Shown here: positions 14,798 through 21,198 of the stretch, piece after piece
How the letters are laid out: each line of letters starts with the position of its first letter
Position numbering within the stretch: position 1 is the first letter of the stretch
Assembly: GCA_017437095.1 (NCBI GenBank)
Contig: JAFSBW010000028.1
Location: 1-35,061, forward strand
Source of the DNA: Oscillospiraceae bacterium
Lineage (GTDB): Bacteria > Bacillota > Clostridia > Oscillospirales > Oscillospiraceae
Length of the DNA stretch: 35,061 bases
Direction of reading: 5' to 3'
Program-made: the position numbers and the translations under genes
Notes under the pieces: generated by a model
Told to the model about the DNA's origin: nothing
What the model saw: only the letters and a program-made list of their open reading frames with translations
Database searches by the model: none

Positions 14798-16227
14798 TGG
14801 ATGCTGATAAGCTGCTGGATGCCATCGGCATGATCGATGACCGACATTTTGAATGCGGCGAAAGCCCCCGCGCCATGACCTGGCGCAGAAAGCTGATCGC
14901 CTGCCTTGCCGCAGCGCTGATACTGGCCGGGTCTGTGGGTACGGCTATGGCTGTCAGCCCGGAGTTTCGGGCGCTGGTATTCTCTATCTTCCAGATCTCC
15001 ACCCATGAAACGCCTCCCGCCGCCGATCCCCCTGCCCCGTCCCAGACCCAGAGCGGCAGCCCATCCCCGTCCGGCCTGGGGCAGCTGGATACGCTCAGCA
15101 TTGACGGCATTGTCCACGCCCACTATTTTACCAGCCAGGGCGTAGTGCTTACCTACGAGGGCGGTTTTTACACCTGCTCCTACACCCAAAGCGGCGCAGC
15201 CCCTTCCGACGGGGCATTCTGGGAACTCCGGGAGGAGGGCATTGTAAACATCGGCGCCAAACGGATAGAATTCCCCCTGACCCACGGCGGCCGCACCCAC
15301 CAAATCATCTTCGACTACGCCATCTTAAACGGCAAGCTGAGCATCCGGGTATGGCCTCAAGGGCTGAGCCAAGACCCTGTGGGCAACGGCTGGAATGTGA
15401 CCGCCATCGATGGCCGTGCCGATATCGCTCTGCTGTCTGTGCCGGTGCTTACGGATGATCACTACTCCCACGATTATTTCCTGCTGGAGCTGGATACCCT
15501 GAAGAAAACCGACCTGCTGGCAGCCATTCCCCACGACGGCCTGATCCTCGACTACTGCCAGCCCACAAGCGACCTTCGTTATGCCTTTATTCTTGGCACA
15601 GATCTGCAAAACGGCAGCTACGGATATTGGCTATGCGATCTGGAGAAAAATACCCTTGCCACCCTGGATGCTTTGACAGGAAGAAACGCTTTCAGCCCCT
15701 ATTTTCTGGATAACAGCACCCTCATCTTCCTCGATGCCCTTGGCGGCGACCGTTTTCACCTGGTCAGCTACCATATCCCCACCGGAGCGCAAAAGGTGCT
15801 TCTGGAAGATACAACTTCCGCCTCCAAGTGCGGCGCCGGCTACCGGGGAATCCAGAAAAATGCCGGCGGCGGGAAGCACTGCCTGGTGTTCCGGGAGGAC
15901 GGCAGCGTAGATCTGATGGACCTGGGCAGCGGCGCTGTGCTGAATATGACCGGGCTGAATACGAAAAAGCTCACCACCTCCGAAAGCCCGGACGGCAGCC
16001 GCATCCTCATTGCCTACGAAGAAACCAACGACCGGGGGATCCTGGGCTACGGCTTTTCCAGCCTTGGCATCTTAAACCCGGATACCGGCAAGCTATATAT
16101 GCTTACCCGGGATGTAACCGGCAATCCGGAAACCTTCTGTGGCTGGCTGAATAACAGCTCGGTGGTCATTACCGCCCGGGATGCCGGTGGAGCGTATTAT
16201 GTGTATATCTACGAGTTTCCCAACTAG
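14797..16227 (+). CDS. Membrane-anchored anti-sigma candidate with extracellular propeller-like domain
   Basis: A 476-residue protein: a short cytoplasmic N-terminus (1-30), one transmembrane span (about 32-52, LIACLAAALILAGSVGTAMAV), a Pro/Ser-rich linker (about 72-95), then a long extracytoplasmic domain with repeated beta-strand motifs of the TolB/WD40 type (DLRYAFILGTDL, SPYFLDNSTLIFLDALGGD, SPDGSRILIAYEE). The overlap with the sigma gene and this topology suggest it holds the sigma factor at the membrane and senses an external cue. The usual zinc anti-sigma motif (HxxxCxxC) is absent, so sequence support for sigma binding comes from context only. Confidence 0.75.
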   Translation: MDADKLLDAIGMIDDRHFECGESPRAMTWRRKLIACLAAALILAGSVGTAMAVSPEFRALVFSIFQISTHETPPAADPPAPSQTQSGSPSPSGLGQLDTLSIDGIVHAHYFTSQGVVLTYEGGFYTCSYTQSGAAPSDGAFWELREEGIVNIGAKRIEFPLTHGGRTHQIIFDYAILNGKLSIRVWPQGLSQDPVGNGWNVTAIDGRADIALLSVPVLTDDHYSHDYFLLELDTLKKTDLLAAIPHDGLILDYCQPTSDLRYAFILGTDLQNGSYGYWLCDLEKNTLATLDALTGRNAFSPYFLDNSTLIFLDALGGDRFHLVSYHIPTGAQKVLLEDTTSASKCGAGYRGIQKNAGGGKHCLVFREDGSVDLMDLGSGAVLNMTGLNTKKLTTSESPDGSRILIAYEETNDRGILGYGFSSLGILNPDTGKLYMLTRDVTGNPETFCGWLNNSSVVITARDAGGAYYVYIYEFPN

Positions 16228-16251
16228 CCATAACGAAAGGAGGCGGGGGAT

Positions 16252-17211
16252 GTGAAAAGATCGGTGGTTCTTTTGGTTCTTGGGCTGGCGCTGTGTTTGG
16301 CCGGCTGCGCTTCGAGGGCAGAGCCGACAGTTTCTGCCCCCGGCCAGACTGCCCCGGCGGCTTCCGCTCCCAGCCTCAGCCCTCCCCCGGTTTCTACCCC
16401 GGCCCTCACCGCTCCGCCCGTGACCACTCCCGCGCCCACTCAACCGCCCCTGGAAATTACCCAGCCTGAGCCCCAGGACGATGATTTTGTCCGGGTTATA
16501 GACTATGTCCCCGATATGGCCGTGGAGCTTCGCTATGCTACAGAGCATAATTTCACCGGCCAGCGGATCTATGATTTCAGCCAGGTTTGGCTGCGCTACG
16601 GAACTGTAAAAAAGCTGATGGCGGTGCAGGAAGAATTGGGGCAACAGGGGCTTTCCCTGAAGCTCTGGGACGGTTTTCGCCCACCCTCCGCCCAGTTCCG
16701 GCTTTGGGAAGTTTGCCCCGACTCCAAGTATGTATCCAACCCCCACAAGGGCTTCAGCTCCCACAGCCGGGGCAATACCGTAGACATTACCCTGGTAGAT
16801 GGGAGCGGCAAAGAGCTGCAAATGCCCAGCGGCTTTGACGATTTCTCCCCCCTGGCAGACCGGGACTACAGCGATTGCCCCCGGGAAGCCGCCGAAAACG
16901 CAAGGCTGCTGGAGCAGCTTATGCTGCGCCACGGCTTCAAGGCCTACAGCGGCGAATGGTGGCATTTTACCGACACCCAGGCTTACCCGGTAGCGCAAGA
17001 CTTTGAGCCGGTAGAAGCGGCAGCCTGCTATGCCGATTGCAAGGAATATCTTACCCTGCGCACAGCGCCCAGCGCCAACGCCCCCGCCATTACCACAATT
17101 CCCAAAGGCGAGGGCTTCCTGCTCCTGGCCCTTCATGGGGATTTTGCCCTGGTAGAATACCAAAACCTGCTGGGTTATGTACTGCGCAGCTATGTCCAGA
17201 GCGCGCCATAG
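16252..17211 (+). CDS. VanX-type D-alanyl-D-alanine dipeptidase lipoprotein with SH3-like domain
   Basis: A 319-residue exported protein. The signal peptide ends in a lipobox (LAGC, Cys near residue 19), so it is probably lipid-anchored outside the membrane. A Pro/Thr-rich linker (20-68) leads to an M15D peptidase domain (about 75-255) with the zinc motif SSHSRGNTVDI (His and Asp ligands), the catalytic GEWWHF (Glu and His) and a substrate arginine in DGFRPPSAQF. A C-terminal SH3-like segment (about 260-319, LRTAPSANAPAITTIPKGE) could hold it to the wall. The GTG start has AAGGAGG upstream and lies 24 nt after the anti-sigma gene. Classical VanX is cytoplasmic; an extracellular form suggests peptidoglycan turnover instead of glycopeptide resistance. 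Confidence 0.88.
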   Translation: MKRSVVLLVLGLALCLAGCASRAEPTVSAPGQTAPAASAPSLSPPPVSTPALTAPPVTTPAPTQPPLEITQPEPQDDDFVRVIDYVPDMAVELRYATEHNFTGQRIYDFSQVWLRYGTVKKLMAVQEELGQQGLSLKLWDGFRPPSAQFRLWEVCPDSKYVSNPHKGFSSHSRGNTVDITLVDGSGKELQMPSGFDDFSPLADRDYSDCPREAAENARLLEQLMLRHGFKAYSGEWWHFTDTQAYPVAQDFEPVEAAACYADCKEYLTLRTAPSANAPAITTIPKGEGFLLLALHGDFALVEYQNLLGYVLRSYVQSAP

Positions 17212-17223
17212 CCAAATAATGCC

Positions 17224-17262
17224 AAAAAGGGCGCCGCATGCTGTGTGCGGCGCCCCTTAACT
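17224..17262. terminator. Bidirectional terminator between the VanX-like gene and the repeat protein
   Basis: Perfect 10-bp stem GGGCGCCGCA / TGCGGCGCCC (17229-17238, 17246-17255). On the minus strand it is followed by TTTTT, on the plus strand by a weaker T-rich run. Confidence 0.85.
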
Positions 17263-17272
17263 GTATTTTGTT

Positions 17273-17662
17273 TTATTCCTCAGCCTGGGCTTCTTCGGCA
17301 GTCTGGGCTTCCTCGCTTACCTCGGGAGCTTTACGGGAAAGTCTTGCCTTGGCCTGCTCCACAGATTCCCCTTCTCTGGCAAACAGCACCTCAACACACT
17401 TGTCGACAAGCTTGCCAAAGCCGTCTACAATGCCGTCCTGGAGCTTTAAGTAGCCGTTTACCACGCCGTTTTCTATCTTTTTGTAGCCGGCAACTACGCC
17501 GGTTTCGATCTTCTTGTAGCCGTTAACTACCCCTTTTTCGATTTTTTGATAGGCGCTAGCGCTGCCCCGGGCTACCGCGCCGGCCATTTCCTGCGCAACC
17601 TGGGGATCGATCCCGGTCATATCATGCTCGCGCGCCATTTGTTCCATCTGCTTGTTGTCCAT
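17273..17662 (-). CDS. Small protein with amphipathic 11-residue repeats
   Basis: A 129-residue protein with no signal peptide. After a polar N-terminus (MDNKQMEQMAREHDMTG) come five consecutive 11-residue units, about residues 38-92: YQKIEKGVVNG, YKKIETGVVAG, YKKIENGVVNG, YLKLQDGIVDG, FGKLVDKCVEV. The period, with one aromatic, two or more lysines and a GVV centre, is typical of membrane-surface amphipathic helices (apolipoprotein- or synuclein-like 11-mers). The C-terminal 35 residues are Glu/Ala-rich. ATG at 17662 has AAAGGAGC upstream; longer in-frame starts would run into repeat DNA. The function is unknown; binding to the inner face of the membrane is my inference. Confidence 0.8.
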   Translation of the reverse strand: MDNKQMEQMAREHDMTGIDPQVAQEMAGAVARGSASAYQKIEKGVVNGYKKIETGVVAGYKKIENGVVNGYLKLQDGIVDGFGKLVDKCVEVLFAREGESVEQAKARLSRKAPEVSEEAQTAEEAQAEE

Positions 17663-17781
17663 AATATTTAGCTCCTTTGGTTTTGATTTATGGGCATATT
17701 CTAACCAAAGAAGTTTTGGGAATGTTTTCTGAAATGTTTGGAAAATATTAAAAAGCACTCTGCCGCACCCATTGGATGACC

Positions 17782-17862
17782 GTAGGGACACCCCTCCCGG
17801 GGTGTCCGCCTGAGTTCTGCCGCAAATCGCCGCCCCGGACACCCGAGGACGGGTGTCCCTAC
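17782..17862. repeat. GTAGGG-ended palindromic element (81 bp)
   Basis: Ends GTAGGGACACCC and GGGTGTCCCTAC are perfect inverted repeats. Each end is also a hairpin (GGACACCCC/GGGGTGTCC and GGACACCC/GGGTGTCC). No gene inside. The rest of 17663-17976 holds nothing I can identify. Confidence 0.8.
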
Positions 17863-17976
17863 ATTCCCCGTCGGCAGACGGTTTGCCCGAGTAGGCATCG
17901 CCCTGCGTGCCGTTTCGAAAGGCAATGGATATTCGGTGCAGGGCGGTATTTGCCCCAAAACATTAGGCGAAGCCGA

Positions 17977-18038
17977 CATCATTCGCGTCAGCGGCATCAT
18001 TAGTGAAACGGCATCATTTGCCGAAGGCAAACATCATT
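17977..18038. repeat. Hairpin array D (CATCATT spacers, right half only)
   Basis: CATCATT at 17977, 17995, 18012 and 18032 alternates with tiny hairpins (CGC-GCG, TGCC-GGCA). This is the same spacer as the right half of array F. No left half (AATGATG) is found. The last spacer runs straight into a terminator. Confidence 0.75.
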
Positions 18039-18079
18039 GAAAAAACGCACCTTTGTCGCTAGACAAAAGTGCGTTTTTT
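18039..18079. terminator. Terminator next to array D
   Basis: AAAAAACGCAC / GTGCGTTTTTT with inner TTTGTC/GACAAA. It is directly followed by a degraded tRNA-Leu 3' end, as a tRNA terminator would be on the minus strand. Confidence 0.8.
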
Positions 18080-18127
18080 AGTTAGTGCCGGTGACAAGAT
18101 CAATTTGAAATTCTATTTCAGATGCAA

Positions 18128-18571
18128 CTATATATCAACATTCTCTATGCCACAAGTTTTGCAGAACTTAGCATCGGCCGGATTCTGACTCCCGCAAAAT
18201 GAGCATTCCCACCCGCTTTCTTTGCGTAGGCCCTTGTTTTCCGATTTTTTCTCCACTGTTTTAACAGGCATCTTTTCAGGCTTGTTATGTTTGACGCACT
18301 CAGGCATTTTGGTGTCAATGGAGATCAATCGATCCGCTATCTCACCGTATGTGTACAGTAGCATTACTTTAAGTCTGGAATAAACATATCCAAAAACAAA
18401 AAGACAAATAGCAATCAACAAGCCTATAAAACCAGCGCCATCGCCTATTGAAAATCCTATGATTAAAACAATACCGCCTAAAACAATAAATGTTCCCAAA
18501 ATTATATTTGCAATTACCGTTGCAAAAGATTTGAGTTCTTTGCCAACATTGTCAAACAGTTCTTTGCTCAT
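18128..18571 (-). CDS. Two-span membrane protein with C-terminal zinc ribbon
   Basis: A 147-residue AT-rich gene product. Two hydrophobic spans (about 19-40 and 46-66) are followed by a charged cytoplasmic region (DTKMPECVKHNKPEKMPVK) and a C-terminal zinc-ribbon of the form CSFC-x13-CKTC (residues about 123-142). The topology puts the zinc ribbon in the cytoplasm. I cannot assign a function. It is divergent from the small HTH gene at 18670, and palindromes lie in the shared promoter region, so the HTH protein may control it. Its base composition suggests transfer. Confidence 0.8.
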   Translation of the reverse strand: MSKELFDNVGKELKSFATVIANIILGTFIVLGGIVLIIGFSIGDGAGFIGLLIAICLFVFGYVYSRLKVMLLYTYGEIADRLISIDTKMPECVKHNKPEKMPVKTVEKKSENKGLRKESGWECSFCGSQNPADAKFCKTCGIENVDI

Positions 18572-18598
18572 CGTAAAGCATCCTTTCTTTATTTTAAT

Positions 18599-18657
18599 AG
18601 TATAATTATACTCAATATATTAGGTATAGTCAAGGGTTTAAGTATGATACTATACTT
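18599..18657. promoter_or_regulatory. Divergent promoter/operator region
   Basis: Contains the palindrome AGTATAATTATACT (18599-18612) and the partial palindrome AAGTAT...ATACTT (18640-18657) in AT-rich DNA between divergent genes. A -10-like TATACT at 18651-18656 would start transcription about 7 nt before the ATG at 18670, suggesting a nearly leaderless message. I see no Shine-Dalgarno there. Confidence 0.5.
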
Positions 18658-18669
18658 TTGGTGATACAA

Positions 18670-18870
18670 ATGATTAGCTACGAGCCTTTTTACCAAACTT
18701 TGTTTCAAAAGGGAATTACCGAATATTATTTGATTTTTAAGCAAGGCTTTTCCGCAAATACCTTTCATCGCATGAGAAAAGGGGAAGCGATCAGCACCAA
18801 AACACTAGATGCGCTTTGCTATGCACTCGATTGTGAAGTATACGAAATAATCAAGTTTGTAAAAGAATAA
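18670..18870 (+). CDS. Small XRE-like helix-turn-helix protein
   Basis: A 66-residue protein consisting of little more than a Cro/CI-type HTH. It has ISYEPFYQTLFQKGI, then the second helix region EYYLIFKQGFSANTFHRMRK, then ISTKTLDALCYALDCEVYEI, the usual third-to-fifth helix end. ATG at 18670 gives the normal family start; in-frame TTG and GTG codons at 18658 and 18661 are alternatives. No ribosome site is evident, consistent with a leaderless or near-leaderless transcript. Self-regulation and control of the divergent zinc-ribbon gene are inferred from the shared palindromic region. AT-rich, like its neighbour. A strong terminator follows. Confidence 0.82.
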   Translation: MISYEPFYQTLFQKGITEYYLIFKQGFSANTFHRMRKGEAISTKTLDALCYALDCEVYEIIKFVKE

Positions 18871-18911
18871 GCACCTGTTTGCAAAATTTGCAATCAGGTG
18901 CTTATTTGTTT
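18866..18911 (+). terminator. Terminator after the small HTH gene
   Basis: AATAAGCACCTG / CAGGTGCTTATT with inner GCAAA/TTTGC, followed by a T-rich stretch. The left arm overlaps the stop codon. Confidence 0.85.
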
Positions 18912-19019
18912 TGTAAATTTGTTACTCAAAAACATAGGCTATTGTATTTAGATAAGTTCGATCCCGTACGCTTAGCACAAAAGCCTCCGCATTGTTGCAA
19001 AACAAATCTCATGCATTCT

Positions 19020-19376
19020 TTATTGCTTGGGATCGCTATTTCCCTTTGCTGTATTGATAGAAGCGATCAATATGCGGCGAACTGTGCCGCATTGGTTGTA
19101 AAGATCAATTACAGTTTCTCTGTTCAAAATCTCGGATTTTACGAGCAACTCCAACCAATACTCCGTTTCGTAGCACTCCTTCAGAGCAATCTGTAGCTTT
19201 GCAATAAAATCAGGTCTTCCGTGGGCATAATTTGCTTCACGAATATTAGCGCCAATCGAAGTAGCAGAGCGCTCCAACTGATTCACAAGGGAATAATGCC
19301 CCTTGACATTTTCACAAAGTTTGATAATCTTAACCGCAAAATCAGTTGAAAGTTCTCGAAGTTTGGATTCTGCCAT
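19020..19376 (-). CDS. Four-helix-bundle protein (23S rRNA intervening-sequence type)
   Basis: A 118-residue, all-helical protein matching the four-helix-bundle family first seen in 23S rRNA intervening sequences. The family signature is present: LVNQLERSATSIGANIREAN (helix 2 with the conserved SIGANI) and DFIAKLQIALKECYETEYWL (helix 3). ATG at 19376 has GAGGTG about 8 nt upstream; the longer open frame has no better site. These proteins often travel in mobile or accessory loci, and nothing is firmly known of their job. The gene is AT-rich and sits beside tRNA-Leu-end copies, which fits an acquired gene. It is not inside an rRNA gene here. Confidence 0.9.
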   Translation of the reverse strand: MAESKLRELSTDFAVKIIKLCENVKGHYSLVNQLERSATSIGANIREANYAHGRPDFIAKLQIALKECYETEYWLELLVKSEILNRETVIDLYNQCGTVRRILIASINTAKGNSDPKQ

Positions 19377-19428
19377 AGAAACACCTCTTTCCAAGGCAAA
19401 TTATACTATATCGTTAAGCATATTAGAA

Positions 19429-19598
19429 GTGAAATATCCTCCGGATATGAAATAATGCCCTTCCGGTCATTGTGAAATTTGATGCTCTGGCATCAAGTGA
19501 AATGAAATAAATCCCCTCACGCCCACAGGCATTTCACTTGCCGAAGGCAAATTTCACACGCAAAGAGTATTTCACAAATCCCGCAAGGGATTTATTTC
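19429..19598. repeat. Branched hairpin array E (GTGAAAT / ATTTCAC)
   Basis: Left spacers GTGAAAT at 19429, 19472 and 19497 (ATGAAAT at 19447). Right spacers ATTTCAC at 19531, 19551 and 19569. The innermost left segment GAAATAAATCCC (19504-19515) is the exact reverse complement of GGGATTTATTTC (19587-19598) at the right edge. Hairpins include TTGATGC-GCATCAA, TTGCC-GGCAA and AAATCCC-GGGATTT. It shares several modules with array G. Confidence 0.85.
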
Positions 19599-19602
19599 GT
19601 TG

Positions 19603-19639
19603 AAAAAGGCACTAATTGTATCACAATTAGTGCCTTTTT
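19603..19639. terminator. Terminator next to array E
   Basis: Perfect stem AAAAAGGCACTAATTGT / ACAATTAGTGCCTTTTT with loop ATC, directly before a copy of the tRNA-Leu 3' end. It has the form of a minus-strand tRNA terminator but serves no intact tRNA. Confidence 0.85.
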
Positions 19640-19640
19640 C

Positions 19641-19777
19641 TGGTGCCGGTGACCGGGATCGATTTGCATTTTTGCCCTTGGGGGCAAAAATTAAGGTGTT
19701 GCCGCCATCGAGCTGGCGGCAAGCAACAGCCCACCGGGCTGTTGCATTTAGATGGGTTCGATCCCGGCACGGCACCA
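19641..19777. repeat. Three-hairpin element closed by tRNA-Leu 3'-end copies
   Basis: The left end TGGTGCCGGTGACCGGGATC and the right end GATCCCGGCACGGCACCA are inverted copies of the tRNA-Leu T arm and acceptor. Between them are three hairpins: TTTTTGCCC-GGGGCAAAAA, TTGCCGCC-GGCGGCAA and GCAACAGCC-GGGCTGTTGC. The whole folds as a cloverleaf-like tree. No gene inside. Confidence 0.8.
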
Positions 19778-19822
19778 AGAAAAGGGATACCCCCTGTTGG
19801 GGGTATCCCTTTTCTTGGTGCC
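19771..19822. terminator. Terminator of tRNA-Leu within a 24-bp perfect palindrome
   Basis: Both arms (19771-19794 and 19799-19822) match perfectly around the loop TGTT. The arms include the terminator stem AAAAGGGATACCCCC and the tRNA 3' end GGCACCA. The match continues past the arms into the T-arm sequence with two small gaps. Confidence 0.85.
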
Positions 19823-19902
19823 GGTGACCGGGATCGAACCGGTACGCTTTTTACGGCGAGGGATTTTAAGTCCCTTGTGTCTGCCTATTCCACCACACCG
19901 GC
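19816..19902 (-). tRNA. tRNA-Leu(TAA)
   Basis: 87-nt class II tRNA on the minus strand. The acceptor GCCGGTG pairs with CACCGGC, and the anticodon stem AGGGA/TCCCT holds loop CTTAAAA, anticodon TAA. A long variable arm follows (CGCCGTAAAAAGCG), then T arm CCGGTTCGATCCCGG and encoded CCA at 19818-19816. Its 3' end is the source of the nearby partial copies. Confidence 0.96.
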
Positions 19903-19984
19903 GGGGCTTACTGATAATAGCATATTTTTGCCATGCCGTCAAGGCGAATCCTGGCAAAGCGCCGGGATATCCGCCGGGCGGGCA

Positions 19985-20560
19985 TTAAAGCTGATCCAAA
20001 TTCAGGCCAAAAGCGGGCAGGCACTCGGCCATAAACCAATCCAGCTCCGGCATATCCAGCGCCTGCAGGGCCTGGTGGGTCTGCTGGGCGGCGGAGTCAA
20101 ACTCCGTATTGCCCGCCTTTTGCTCTTCCAGGCATTTGATATAGGCAGAAAGCTTGTCCGCCGCCTTAACGGTGGGCAAAACCTCCTCGTCCTCCTCCAG
20201 CACCAGGCGCTCGTAGCTGCCGCGCAGTTGCTGGGGCAGCATATCCAGCAGCCGATTGCCCGCAACCCGCTCCACCTGCTTATAGGCATGCTTGATATCG
20301 GGGTTGTAGTATTTAATGGGGGTGGGCAGGTCGCCGGTAAGGATCTCGCTGGCATCGTGGTACAGCGCGGCTACGGCGCACTTGTCCGGGTCAGCCCCCG
20401 GCAGGCCCAGAATATCCCGGCGGATGAGCGCCAGGGCATGGGCCAGCACCGCCACCTGGTGGCTGTGCTCCTGCACATTTTCGGAAAAAGTATTGCGCAT
20501 CAAGCCCCAGCGGGTAATATAGCGCATACGGCTCATCAGCGCGTAAAATTCATTTGCCAT
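19985..20560 (-). CDS. HD-domain 5'-deoxynucleotidase (YfbR-like)
   Basis: A 191-residue HD-superfamily phosphohydrolase similar to YfbR, which removes phosphate from deoxynucleoside 5'-monophosphates. Visible features are the opening FYALMSRMRYITRWGLMR, the first metal histidine in QEHSHQVAVLAHAL, the HD pair in LYHDASEILTGD, and a late aspartate in VKAADKLSAYIKCLEE. Start ATG at 20560 (MANEFYALM) matches the family; the longer frame would overlap the upstream gene. It is the last gene of the dnaD-dnaI-gph operon, 4 nt after the phosphatase stop. Substrate range is assumed from the family. Confidence 0.88.
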   Translation of the reverse strand: MANEFYALMSRMRYITRWGLMRNTFSENVQEHSHQVAVLAHALALIRRDILGLPGADPDKCAVAALYHDASEILTGDLPTPIKYYNPDIKHAYKQVERVAGNRLLDMLPQQLRGSYERLVLEEDEEVLPTVKAADKLSAYIKCLEEQKAGNTEFDSAAQQTHQALQALDMPELDWFMAECLPAFGLNLDQL

Positions 20561-20564
20561 AGGT

Positions 20565-21197
20565 TTATAACATCCTTTCAATGGCCATGGGCAGCTGCCG
20601 CGGCTCTCGGCAAAACCGCTGCGCCCCGGCCTTGGCCAGGGCATCCTCGTTCCGGAAGCCCCAGGTAACGCTCAGGCACTTTACCCCGGCGTTTTTTGCC
20701 GTTTGCACATCCACCTCGCTGTCGCCAATGTAGATGCAGCTTTGGGCGCCCAGCTCTTTCAGGGCGTGGCGCAGCATATCCGGCGCGGGCTTGCGGGGGA
20801 TGCCCGGCTGCTCCCCCCAGGCGGGTATGCCGGGGAACAGCTCAGCGCACAGCGCCTTTACCGCAAAATCCGGCTTATTGGACACGATGGCCAGCTTATA
20901 CCTTTGCCCCAAAGCCTGCAAGGCATCCAAAATGCCGGGGTACGGCGCGGTTTTGTTGCGGCAATTCGCCCCATAATAGGCCTGAAACCGGGCCAGCGCT
21001 TCTTCAAGGCCTTGCCGCCCCTCCGGCAGCGCCCGGCGCATAAGCAGCTCGGCGCCGTTGCCTACAAAGCGGCGAATTTCCTCCAAGCTGCGCTGGGGGC
21101 AGCCCAGACTTTGCAGCACATGGTTTACGGCGTCCGCCAGATCCTCCAAAGTATCCAGCAGCGTGCCGTCCAGATCAAAGATCAGCGCGGTTTCCAT
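20565..21197 (-). CDS. HAD-family phosphatase, phosphoglycolate phosphatase-like
   Basis: A 210-residue haloacid dehalogenase enzyme. Motif I is FDLDGTLLDT (nucleophile and acid Asp), motif II the Ser in IVSNKPD, motif III the lysine in RKPAPDML, and motif IV IYIGDSEVDVQTAKNAG. A helical cap lies between motifs I and II (about 20-85). This is the Gph/PGP layout, but the exact sugar phosphate cannot be read from sequence. Its stop is followed within 4 nt by the YfbR-like gene. Its start lies one base from the dnaI stop, so it is part of the same operon. Confidence 0.9.
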   Translation of the reverse strand: METALIFDLDGTLLDTLEDLADAVNHVLQSLGCPQRSLEEIRRFVGNGAELLMRRALPEGRQGLEEALARFQAYYGANCRNKTAPYPGILDALQALGQRYKLAIVSNKPDFAVKALCAELFPGIPAWGEQPGIPRKPAPDMLRHALKELGAQSCIYIGDSEVDVQTAKNAGVKCLSVTWGFRNEDALAKAGAQRFCREPRQLPMAIERML

Positions 21198-21198
21198 A

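Larger units (their letters stand above)
18083..18978. mobile_element. Islet bounded by degraded tRNA-Leu 3'-end copies
   Basis: The left end (TAGTGCCGGTGAC, 18083) resembles the inverted tRNA-Leu end TGGTGCCGGTGACC. The right end (TTAGATAAGTTCGATCCCG, near 18949-18968) resembles TTAGATGGGTTCGATCCCG at 19748-19766. Both ends share bases outside the tRNA with the short element at 19641-19777. Between them lie two AT-rich genes unlike the neighbouring GC-rich genes. No recombinase is encoded, so mobility would depend on an enzyme elsewhere. Boundaries are approximate. Confidence 0.5.

Noticed and set aside
16252-17211. Vancomycin-resistance locus
   Set aside because: Only a VanX-like dipeptidase is found. 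It is predicted to be an exported lipoprotein, and no VanH or VanA/B-type ligase or VanS/R pair accompanies it.
19429-19598. Integron attC-like site array
   Set aside because: No attC core sites (GTTRRRY-type) or cassette genes are seen, and no integron integrase is in the window; only the foldable single-strand idea is shared.
19985-20644. Longer form of the YfbR-like protein starting at 20644
   Set aside because: It would overlap the upstream phosphatase gene by about 80 nt and adds a non-family N-terminus; the family start is at 20560.
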